Origin: Bacteroidales bacterium
GTDB lineage: Bacteria > Bacteroidota > Bacteroidia > Bacteroidales > VadinHA17
DNA: 9,537 nucleotides
NCBI GenBank assembly: GCA_016936695.1
Contig: JAFGXK010000127.1
Span: 1 to 9,537 of the forward strand
Direction: 5' to 3'
Shown: piece by piece, positions 1 to 6,822 of the stretch
Layout of the letters: every line of letters begins with the position of its first letter
Numbering within the stretch: position 1 is the first letter of the stretch
The notes under the pieces: model-generated
The model's database searches: none
Told to the model about the DNA's origin: nothing
The model's input: the letters and a program-made list of their open reading frames with translations, nothing else
Made by a program: the position numbers and the translations under genes

Positions 1-895
1 GCCATTTAATATAGAAAGGCACTCTCACTCCCCCTTCATCTACTGATCCCTTTCTTCCCTTCATGCCTCCGTTGTAGCGATCGGTATTGGGTCCATTGTC
101 AGAGAAGAAAATTACAATCGTGTTCTCAGCAATATTCAGTTCCTCAAGTTTTTCAAGCAAACGGCTGATATTATCATCCATGTTCTCCACCATCCCATAC
201 ACACTGGAGAGTGTTGAATCGAGTCCGGCCTGTCTGTATTTGCTGAAATATTTTTCGGGGACCTGAAAGGGTGAGTGAGGAACATTAAATGACACGTAAC
301 ATAAAAAAGGGTTTTCCCTGTTTCGTTCAATGAATTCAACAGCCTGATCGTTAAAATAATCACTCGTATATCCCGACGATTGTTTTTCTTCATCGTTATG
401 GAGGAACCAGGCATCGAAGTAATATCCCAGATGCCCGACTGGAAATCCGACGAATTCATCAAAGCCCTGCCTGTTGGGATGCTGGGGGAAATACCGCCCG
501 TTGTGCCATTTACCGAAACATCCGCTTGTATAGCCGTTATCTTTCAGCACTTCAGCTATGGTTACCTCATCGCTTCTCATATTTTCATAACCACGGGTGA
601 CCGATGAGACACCTGTCCTCAGGAAATATCGTCCTGTAAGCATCTCAGCCCTTGTTGGGGCGCTCAGCGGACAGACATAAAACCGGTCAAAGCTGAGGCT
701 TTCCGATTTTAGTCTGTTAAGGACCGGCGTCGAAATTTTGTCGTTACCGTTTACATTAATATCTCCCCAGCCCATATCGTCGGCAAGGATGACAACAATA
801 TTAGGATTGGAATTATTTGCCAAATTACTGCACGAAAGTGAAGCAACTGCAAGACCTGTCAGGTATATGGGTGCCAAACTCTTTCCTTTGATCAT
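1..895 (-). CDS. Serine-type S1 sulfatase, lipoprotein, C-terminus outside window
   Basis: Partial gene; the frame stays open for 298 codons to the window edge. It hydrolyses sulfate esters, presumably on a glycan outside the cytoplasm. The start at 895 gives a lipoprotein-like signal (hydrophobic stretch ending S-L-S-C, Cys22) followed by the sulfatase core. Visible family residues are the metal-binding Asp39-Asp40, the modification motif S78-A-P-T-R with T87-G88, K129 and H131 in GKWH, H207 in VPHS, D266-N267 and K282 before EGG. The formylglycine position is Ser, so maturation needs an anSME-type radical SAM enzyme. The start lies 6 bases after the stop of the 461-residue sulfatase gene, so it is probably cotranscribed with it. 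It resembles the 594-residue sulfatase of this window more than the other two. The missing part should hold the C-terminal subdomain. The substrate cannot be read from the sequence. Confidence 0.93.
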   Translation of the reverse strand, partial: MIKGKSLAPIYLTGLAVASLSCSNLANNSNPNIVVILADDMGWGDINVNGNDKISTPVLNRLKSESLSFDRFYVCPLSAPTRAEMLTGRYFLRTGVSSVTRGYENMRSDEVTIAEVLKDNGYTSGCFGKWHNGRYFPQHPNRQGFDEFVGFPVGHLGYYFDAWFLHNDEEKQSSGYTSDYFNDQAVEFIERNRENPFLCYVSFNVPHSPFQVPEKYFSKYRQAGLDSTLSSVYGMVENMDDNISRLLEKLEELNIAENTIVIFFSDNGPNTDRYNGGMKGRKGSVDEGGVRVPFYIKW

Positions 896-901
896 TTCTG
901 G

Positions 902-2287
902 TTATTTGAGTGGTTTGTACTGAGGGTTAGGGACAGGCATTGCTGCATTAACCCTTTTACGCCATTCGATAAGCAATTTATGCAATTCTGTTGTTTTCTG
1001 TACCATAAGATTTGAAAGGTCTGCCGATTCCGAAACATCATCCCTGAGGTTAAACAACTCAGTTTTTCCGGTTTCGTAATTTTCTACCAGCTTAAAATCC
1101 CCTTTCCTTATGGCACCTGATGGCCTGCCCATCTGGTTTGAAAAGTGAGGATAATGCCAGTAGAGGGGACGGTCAGAGACAGAGTCGGCCGTTCCTTTAA
1201 TCAATGGCAAGATGCTTATCCCGTCCACATTCGCAGGCATTGACTTAATACCTGCTATCTGACAAAGGGTTGGAAGGTAGTCGATTGAGGAAAAGTAAGC
1301 TTCTGATAATGATCCCGGATTAATTTTGCCCGGCCAGCTCATTATTGCAGGTACCCTTATGCCTCCCTCATAAACATGTCCTTTCCATTTTCTAAGGGGC
1401 AGGTTCGATGTCGGAGTCGGGCCAAGCTCGTCCAGTCCCAGTCCGCCATTATCTGAAGTAAAAATTATAAGGGTATTTTCGAAGATTCCGTTTTGCTTAA
1501 GTGTTTCTACAATTCTTCCAACCCCGTCGTCAATGCTTTCAACCATCGCCGCGTAGTAGGGATTGAACTTTTCTTCCGACTGTCCGTATTTTCGGAAATA
1601 CTTCATCATTTTATCTGGCCTTGGCACTATAATCACATGGGGTGCGGAATATGCAAGATAAAGAAAGAAGGGATTGCCTCTGTTCCTTAAGATAAACTCT
1701 ACCCCGTAATCCGTAAGCTTGTCAGTAAGATATTCTGTCCCTTTGTCGGTGAATTCCTTATTATAGGAATCCTCATAAATTGAATAATTATAGTAATCGA
1801 GTCCGTTTTTACCGATCATTCTTGAATAATCAAATCCCTGGTTCCATGGTGCAATGGAGTCGTAACTCCCGAGATGCCATTTGCCAGCCATTCCGGTAGA
1901 ATAACCTGAACCTCTCAGCAACTCTGCAATTGTTATTTCCCTGGATTCCAGATATGGTTTCCATGGTGCAGGAAGAACAGGAGAAGAGGCATCCGTTCTG
2001 TTTCCTGCTATGAAATTTGTCAACTGAAGTCGGGCCGGATATCTCCCTGTTATTATTGATGCTCTTGTGGGTGAGCTTACAGGGCAGGCAGCATAAGCCT
2101 GGGTGAATAGGATCCCTCTTTTTGCAAGTGAATCAATATTGGGAGTCTCTGCAAATTTATTCCCGTAACAGCCGAGGTCCTTCCAACCGAGGTCATCCGT
2201 AAGGATAAAAACGATATTGGGTTTTTGCTGGGCTGGTGCCGCACCGCCAAGCAGTAAAAGGGGCATTATTCCTGCTAATGTCTTCAT
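902..2287 (-). CDS. Serine-type S1 sulfatase, secreted, 461 aa
   Basis: Complete sulfatase of usual family length. The N-terminus is a classic Sec signal with a likely signal peptidase I cut after A-P-A near residue 19; there is no lipobox Cys, so it is probably soluble in the periplasm or secreted. Conserved residues are D31-D32, the motif S71-S-P-T-R with T80-G81, K136 and H138 in GKWH, H217 in SAPH, D279-N280 and K302 in the W-K-G-H-V-Y-E-G-G segment. Ser at residue 71 marks it as the serine type, needing anSME-like maturation. The C-terminal subdomain shows the usual G-D-F-K-L-V and E-L-F-N-L patterns near residues 396-414. It starts 4 bases after the iron-sulfur protein gene ends, so translation is likely coupled. 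Overall it resembles arylsulfatase A-like and N-acetylgalactosamine-6-sulfatase-like proteins, but the substrate is not determinable here. Confidence 0.96.
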   Translation of the reverse strand: MKTLAGIMPLLLLGGAAPAQQKPNIVFILTDDLGWKDLGCYGNKFAETPNIDSLAKRGILFTQAYAACPVSSPTRASIITGRYPARLQLTNFIAGNRTDASSPVLPAPWKPYLESREITIAELLRGSGYSTGMAGKWHLGSYDSIAPWNQGFDYSRMIGKNGLDYYNYSIYEDSYNKEFTDKGTEYLTDKLTDYGVEFILRNRGNPFFLYLAYSAPHVIIVPRPDKMMKYFRKYGQSEEKFNPYYAAMVESIDDGVGRIVETLKQNGIFENTLIIFTSDNGGLGLDELGPTPTSNLPLRKWKGHVYEGGIRVPAIMSWPGKINPGSLSEAYFSSIDYLPTLCQIAGIKSMPANVDGISILPLIKGTADSVSDRPLYWHYPHFSNQMGRPSGAIRKGDFKLVENYETGKTELFNLRDDVSESADLSNLMVQKTTELHKLLIEWRKRVNAAMPVPNPQYKPLK

Positions 2288-2291
2288 GATT

Positions 2292-3506
2292 TTAAGCCTG
2301 GATTATTAATACTTTTACCTTGTCTTTTGTCTCAACCGGATTAATCTTTATCGCTCCAGGGGGACAAATAACTGCACAGGCACCGCATCCTGTACACAGC
2401 TCAGGGTCGATAACCGGCAGAGCCTCCTTGCCTATTTCTCCCGTACCAATGGCAAGCGCATCGTACCTGCACGAAATCTGGCACCTGTTGCATTCACGGT
2501 TGTCCGACAACCAGCATTTATCAAGTTCTATCTCTGCCTTGCCCATGATTATCTGCTTCTTGTCCTTAGTATCGAACAGGGATATGCTTCCTGAAGGGCA
2601 TACCATGCTGCACAGGTTGCAATCCTCGAGGCAATAGCCTTTATTGAACCTCACCTCGGGTGTCATGAAAGATATAAGCCGGGAAGTATTGATATCATGA
2701 AAGAGGATCTTTGTAGGGCACGATCTTATGCAATTGCCGCAGCGGATGCAGAGCGTGTTGAATGTATCTTCAGGCACAGAACCGGGAGGTCTGATTAATG
2801 GTTTGCCGTAAGGGTTTATTTGTTTTGGCAGAAATAATCCTGCAGCAAGACCAGCACCGGCAGAGATTAAATAACGTCTGCCTGCTGAAAAGCCCCGTTT
2901 CGATTCATTTTCATCGCTGAATAATGAGTGAACATTACTTCTCAGATCCCAGGCTATGTTCTGAAGGCCTCCAAGGGGGCAGAGTTTTGCGCACCATAGA
3001 TTTGGAAAGAAATAATGAAGTGCTAGCAGAAGAGGAAATCCTGCCAGGGCAAGTATGCCAGCAAGTTCAGAATTTCCGGCCAGAGATGTAAAGAATCCAT
3101 GAAAAAGGGCCAGGGGATCAAGGAGAATAAAAAGAGGCAGGCCTGCTGCAGCAGATGTAATTGAAATCAGGGCTATCCACTGGCTGATATCCGGGATTTT
3201 TTTGAGACAGGATGCTTTTAAAGGCGATACCCGGGAAATAGTATCGCAGGTGTAACCGACGGGACAGAGATAAACACAGAAAAACCGCTTTTTAAGAAAG
3301 GCTGTAACCAGGACTGCCAAAGCAACAGTGTTAAGAAAAATAAAACCCTTGAGGGTCAGCACAGCATTAAACATGATAAAAGGACTTAACCACAGATAGA
3401 AACCAGTGAATATTCCCCACGTCAAAGGAAGGGCAAGCAACGTGGCAAGCAGGGTTGATATCAAGCGTATACCTGCCGGACCGGTTCTGATTTTTATCCG
3501 AGCCAT
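2292..3506 (-). CDS. NapH-NapG-like membrane iron-sulfur fusion protein, 404 aa
   Basis: Predicted membrane electron carrier linking the quinone pool to an extracytoplasmic partner. Residues 1-170 are NapH-like: about four hydrophobic segments (roughly 13-36, 45-70, 108-135, 148-167) and two C-x3-C-P motifs at C77/C81 and C172/C176. Around residues 210-226 there is a Tat-like R-R-Y-L-I-S-A-G-A stretch, as at the start of NapG or MauM proteins, so the gene reads as NapH fused to NapG. The C-terminal half has four cysteine clusters: C253-C256-C259-C263, C292-C296-C299-C303, C331-C339-C342-C346 and C371-C374-C377-C381. The third has wide spacing and no following Pro. The start at 3506 overlaps the end of the FAD oxidoreductase gene by 13 bases, so the two are almost certainly made together. 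It is not a true nitrate reductase subunit judging by context: no NapA, NapB or NapC is present. The partner and direction of electron flow are inferred. Confidence 0.88.
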   Translation of the reverse strand: MARIKIRTGPAGIRLISTLLATLLALPLTWGIFTGFYLWLSPFIMFNAVLTLKGFIFLNTVALAVLVTAFLKKRFFCVYLCPVGYTCDTISRVSPLKASCLKKIPDISQWIALISITSAAAGLPLFILLDPLALFHGFFTSLAGNSELAGILALAGFPLLLALHYFFPNLWCAKLCPLGGLQNIAWDLRSNVHSLFSDENESKRGFSAGRRYLISAGAGLAAGLFLPKQINPYGKPLIRPPGSVPEDTFNTLCIRCGNCIRSCPTKILFHDINTSRLISFMTPEVRFNKGYCLEDCNLCSMVCPSGSISLFDTKDKKQIIMGKAEIELDKCWLSDNRECNRCQISCRYDALAIGTGEIGKEALPVIDPELCTGCGACAVICPPGAIKINPVETKDKVKVLIIQA

Positions 3507-4843
3507 ACGCCTTGTTCAGAGAGAAGGTTTTTCAGTTCTTTCGTATTAACTTCCCGGGCACTTATTCCTTTTTTTGAAGCAATGGCAGCAGCGGCACCTG
3601 CTCCGTGGCCGGTAACCAGACAGGTTCCTATAATGCGTGTATCTTCAACAAGGTCTCTTTCGAAGCAGAAGCAACGACCCGCAACAATAAGGTTTTCTGT
3701 ACTTCGGGGAAGCAATGAGCGGTAAGGTATCTGCCAGTAAGGCCTCTCTTCAGGTTTTACAGCCCTGCCTTTGTACATCATCGTTGTCCATGCACCGCTT
3801 ATTCCTATCACATCGGGGAAAGCCTTAAAAGTCATTGTGTCTTCAAGTGTCAGCCTGTATTCACCTTCGAGAATACGCGACATCCTTACTCCCATCTGTG
3901 AAGCTGTATCAACCAGGAAAACCTCTTCAAATCCCGGAGTGGAACGTATTCTCTGAGTCTTCTCCCAGATCTCCTTACGATAATCCATCTGGAGTTTCGA
4001 CAGGTTCAGCACATCTACCCCGTTCTGATCGCGACGTCCCTGCATGTTGACCCAGTTAACGCTTTTGACAGGTGTGGGGCTTCCCAGATCAAGGCCGTCG
4101 GGAAGCGCTGAAGGATCCTTTATCCTGTCAATATTCCCGAGTCTGTGAACAAGCCCGATATGGTAGTTCATCATGTCGTATTGTTCACCTGCAAAGTGAT
4201 AGATGTCCCCGTCGCCGGTACAGTCAACCACTATTTTTGCAAGTATAGCCATCCGGCCCGATTTGCTTTCAATAAACACCCCTTTGATGACATTCTCTTC
4301 CATTATTGCTCCTGTTGCCCAGGCATGGTATAGCATTTTGACTCCCGATTCACTTATCATCTCATCCAGAACATATTTGGCTGCTTCCGGATCGACAACT
4401 GGATTTACCTCGGATATTGACATGCCGAGGTCTTTCAATCGTTGGGCCATCTCTCCTCCAATACCAAATATGACCTGTTTTCTGCGGTTCCGCCTGTCAA
4501 CTGCATGGGTCGAGAGAAGCGGCAGTACAAGGCCGCCTGTCCACAGGCCACCCAGATGGTTATACCTTTCAACGAGCCAGGTTTCGGCGCCAGCCCTGCT
4601 TGCAGCGATAGCCGCTGCGGTTCCTGCCGGACCGCCGCCAACAACAAGAACATCTGTCTCAGCAAGGACAGGTATCTGCCGGGCAGGTTCTGATATTGTC
4701 CTGCCTGTCAAACCCGCTGAAGCAGATCCAGGAACAGGCTGTTTCTCAGGCGACTGAATGTAACTGTCCCTCCTGCAGCCTAATCCAAGGCTCATACTGC
4801 CTCCTGCTATAAGCGCTCTGGTAAGAAAGTCTCTTCTTTTCAT
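3494..4843 (-). CDS. Tat-exported FAD-dependent oxidoreductase, 449 aa
   Basis: Flavoprotein resembling the FAD_oxidored group (PF12831-like). The start at 4843 gives a Tat signal, K-R-R-D-F-L-T followed by a hydrophobic stretch, so it should be exported folded with its cofactor. Cys23 follows a G-L-G; a Tat-lipoprotein is possible, but the lipobox is imperfect. The dinucleotide fold begins near residue 63, with G69-G-G-P-A-G74 and the ribose-binding acidic residue E92, then an H-L-G-G-L-W-T-G-G loop. D207-C-T-G-D-G-D213 and the C-terminal E-N-L-I-V-A-G-R and G-H-G-A-G-A-A-A-A segments (about 383-420) are the other FAD-contact regions typical of the family. The downstream iron-sulfur gene overlaps its end by 13 bases, suggesting that it passes electrons to, or takes them from, that protein. 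The organic substrate is unknown; a sugar or aglycone from the sulfated glycan is an inference. Confidence 0.92.
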   Translation of the reverse strand: MKRRDFLTRALIAGGSMSLGLGCRRDSYIQSPEKQPVPGSASAGLTGRTISEPARQIPVLAETDVLVVGGGPAGTAAAIAASRAGAETWLVERYNHLGGLWTGGLVLPLLSTHAVDRRNRRKQVIFGIGGEMAQRLKDLGMSISEVNPVVDPEAAKYVLDEMISESGVKMLYHAWATGAIMEENVIKGVFIESKSGRMAILAKIVVDCTGDGDIYHFAGEQYDMMNYHIGLVHRLGNIDRIKDPSALPDGLDLGSPTPVKSVNWVNMQGRRDQNGVDVLNLSKLQMDYRKEIWEKTQRIRSTPGFEEVFLVDTASQMGVRMSRILEGEYRLTLEDTMTFKAFPDVIGISGAWTTMMYKGRAVKPEERPYWQIPYRSLLPRSTENLIVAGRCFCFERDLVEDTRIIGTCLVTGHGAGAAAAIASKKGISAREVNTKELKNLLSEQGVWLG

Positions 4844-4963
4844 AGTTCAAGGTATATCAGGTAAAATCAAAAGTCTCCTCTCCGTGGTTCTCTGTGTCCT
4901 CTGCGGTAAACTTTTATCACCACATTGAACACAGTGGTCCAATCAGACAATTAATCCAGGTTT
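4844..4963. other. Longest intergenic spacer, 120 bp, between the two gene blocks
   Basis: This is the only gap over 30 bases in the window. It holds the G/A-rich repeat described separately, plus a weak inverted repeat (ACCAC at 4919-4923, GTGGT at 4934-4938). It should also contain any promoter for the oxidoreductase block. I do not see a clean Bacteroidota-type promoter: T-A-C-C-T-T-G just upstream of the 4843 start only approximates the TAnnTTTG element and lies too close to the start codon to be convincing. No strong stem with a T run, which would indicate termination of the upstream block, is visible. Confidence 0.6.
4869..4915 (-). repeat. G/A-rich short repeat with inverted ends
   Basis: On the minus strand this stretch contains ACCGCAGAGGACACAGAG followed by AACCACGGAGAGGAGAC. 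That is three variants of C-R-G-A-G spaced 9 to 10 bases apart, almost free of T. The core is bounded by a perfect 6-base inverted repeat (AAAAGT at 4869-4874, ACTTTT at 4910-4915). From general knowledge, intergenic elements of this accacagagg-acacagag style are dispersed in many environmental bacterial genomes and have no settled function. The inverted ends may be chance or may mark the element boundary. Its purine-only core cannot fold into a normal terminator hairpin. Confidence 0.6.
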
Positions 4964-6448
4964 TCAATCCATAGTATCAGCAAAATATTTCTTAAGTATG
5001 TATTCAGGCTGCCATTTATCCGGCCTGCGCACCAGTAAAGTATGATCATATTCCATCGGGAGTATTTCCGGAGCCGTGAGCTGAATAGTATCATTAGCGG
5101 CAATCTGCCATGCAAGTAATTCATTCATAAGTAATTCATAATTTGATCTATACATGGAATCGGATGAGAGATTATTTAATTCAAGCGGATCTTTCTCAAG
5201 GTCGAAGAGTTGTGAATAATTCCTTTCCGGGTATCTGATCAGCTTCCATTTATCGCTTCTGACAGCCCTGACAGTGTTCCTGTATGCAGTAAAGAGAGTT
5301 TTCCGGATATGATCTGATTCACCTGTAATAATGGGCATAAGGCTCTTACCATCAATGTTTACTGGCAAAGATACTGAGCATAATTCCGAAAGGGTTGGAA
5401 AAAGATCGAACAGGTAAACCAGGGCATCCGATATCTCCCCTTCCGGTATTCCAGGGCCGGCAATTATAAGAGGAACTTTCATACTGTGCTCATAAAGATT
5501 CTGCTTGCCAAGGAGTCCGTGGCTCCCGATCGCAAGACCGTTATCAGCAGCAAATACAATTATGGTATTGCTGCATAGTCCGTTATCTTTAAGAGACTGA
5601 ATAATGTCCCCCACCCTCTCATCGAGATGAGTAATAAGTCCATAATAGTCTGAAAGTGCTTCTCTGATTATTTCCGGTGTACGTGGCCACGGGGAGAGAT
5701 TCTCATCCCTCACAGTCAGATCGTCGAAAGCGAAAGGGTGGAGCGGCAGGAAATTTCCGGGAAGGGGTATTGAATCGGGGTTATACCGGCCTATAAAATC
5801 GTGTCGTGGTGAATAGGGATCATGAGGGGCTGTGAAAGCAACATAACAGAAGAATGGAGCCTCTCTTTTACCAGTGGGATAGCTGGTTATGAATTCAATA
5901 GCGGCATCGGCAAAGATATCCGTCGAGAAACCATCTTTTGTTGAAGGATAGAGTTTTCCATCGGCTCCAATATCATTACAGGGAACATTGAAATGATTAG
6001 CCATCCCTCCCAGAAATACACTTTTCCCTTTTTGAAAAGAGGCTTCAAAAGCGCTCTTTTCATTGTGCCATTTGCCTGTTCCGAAAGTCAGATATCCATG
6101 AGAGGCAAAATGCATGGGCATTGTAGACACTCCTGCAAGCCTGTCATATACATTAAAGAGGTATTTTCCGCTTAACATCATTGCACGGCTGGGTGCCGAT
6201 ATCGCCCCATGATGTCCGCCCATTACGTAGCTGTTTGAGAATCTGAGCCCAGCTTCAGCAAGACCATCTAAGTAAGGTGTTTGGATAAAACTGTTACCAT
6301 AAGAGCCTAGTGCATCAGCCCGGAGGTCATCTGCAAGAATGAACAGGATATTCGGTTTAACTGTATCATCGGTGCATGAGTTTGTCAGTGTAAGTACTGA
6401 AAGGCTAAATGTACATCCTTTCAGGAAGAGGCTTTTTGCTGGAGTCAT
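4964..6448 (-). CDS. Serine-type S1 sulfatase, lipoprotein, 494 aa
   Basis: Complete sulfatase. The N-terminus is hydrophobic and ends L-T-N-S-C (Cys25), a Bacteroidota-style lipoprotein signal, so it is probably anchored in an outer or inner membrane leaflet. Family residues are D40-D41, the motif S84-A-P-S-R88, K126 and H128 in GKWH, H209 in the T-A-P-H-D-P segment, D302-N303, H310 and K315. The helix after the motif reads M-L-S-G rather than the usual T-G, a mild variant. The S-H-G-L-L-G-K-Q-N-L-Y-E-H-S block near 309-322 places it in a different branch from the other three, closer to iduronate-2-sulfatase or choline-sulfatase-like enzymes; this is by pattern only. Its ATG overlaps the stop of the PhoD-like fragment as ATGA, so its translation is probably coupled to that short gene. 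The Ser at 84 requires anSME-type maturation. The substrate is not determinable. Confidence 0.95.
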   Translation of the reverse strand: MTPAKSLFLKGCTFSLSVLTLTNSCTDDTVKPNILFILADDLRADALGSYGNSFIQTPYLDGLAEAGLRFSNSYVMGGHHGAISAPSRAMMLSGKYLFNVYDRLAGVSTMPMHFASHGYLTFGTGKWHNEKSAFEASFQKGKSVFLGGMANHFNVPCNDIGADGKLYPSTKDGFSTDIFADAAIEFITSYPTGKREAPFFCYVAFTAPHDPYSPRHDFIGRYNPDSIPLPGNFLPLHPFAFDDLTVRDENLSPWPRTPEIIREALSDYYGLITHLDERVGDIIQSLKDNGLCSNTIIVFAADNGLAIGSHGLLGKQNLYEHSMKVPLIIAGPGIPEGEISDALVYLFDLFPTLSELCSVSLPVNIDGKSLMPIITGESDHIRKTLFTAYRNTVRAVRSDKWKLIRYPERNYSQLFDLEKDPLELNNLSSDSMYRSNYELLMNELLAWQIAANDTIQLTAPEILPMEYDHTLLVRRPDKWQPEYILKKYFADTMD

Positions 6449-6792
6449 AATTCCGGTGATCTTTTTGTGAAACTCTCATCATGAACCACGTTACCATCAA
6501 CGTCGCAATGCATAAGTTTAATAGTAACTGAATCATCGCTGCCGAATACGTTTCCTCTCAGGTACCCTCCTTTTACTCTGAGAAACCTGTGCTCACTTGC
6601 ATCAGGTCGCAGGAAACCGGGGCCTGTCCGGTTCATCTCAGGTACGGCTGTAAGCCTGGTCCAGATAACAACTGAATTCTGGTCGGCCCACCCGTTATGG
6701 ATCCCGTTTCCGAAAAATGGCCCCTCCGGTTTATTTTTGCAGGAAGGAGTTAATAAAAACAGAGAAATTATAACAATCAAATGGTTTCTCAT
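6445..6792 (-). pseudogene. Truncated PhoD-like lipoprotein, N-terminal domain only, 115 aa
   Basis: The protein starts with a lipoprotein signal (hydrophobic run then L-T-P-S-C, Cys18), followed by F-G-N-G-I-H-N-G-W-A-D-Q and V-V-I-W-T-R-L-T (about residues 28-48). This is the hallmark start of the PhoD-type phosphatase/phosphodiesterase N-terminal domain. Members of that family normally run to several hundred residues, with a metallophosphoesterase domain after this part. Here the frame stops at residue 115, before the end of the N-terminal domain and with no metal-binding motif, so it cannot be a working phosphatase. The following DNA is directly the 494-residue sulfatase gene, joined by ATGA, so the catalytic part is missing rather than shifted to another frame. 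It may be a deletion remnant retained because its translation feeds the sulfatase, or a shortened domain with a new role. I call it a pseudogene with moderate certainty. Confidence 0.6.
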
Positions 6793-6822
6793 GGGAATTA
6801 TATTTAATAACTCTGTATATGG

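Noticed and set aside
136..607. Apparent short reading frames on both strands inside the left-edge sulfatase
   Set aside because: The sulfatase frame from 895 to the edge is unbroken and carries all expected motifs; the short frames have no recognisable features.
2292..3506. Part of a nitrate reductase operon
   Set aside because: Only the NapH/NapG-like electron carrier is present; the partner gene is a flavoprotein and the neighbours are sulfatases.
4203..4757. A 184-codon plus-strand frame opposite the flavoprotein gene
   Set aside because: It lies entirely antisense to a well-supported gene and its translation is low-complexity with no domain pattern.
4919..4938. Inverted repeat ACCAC/GTGGT as a possible terminator
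   Set aside because: The stem is only 5 bases with a 10-base loop and no T run follows on the minus strand.
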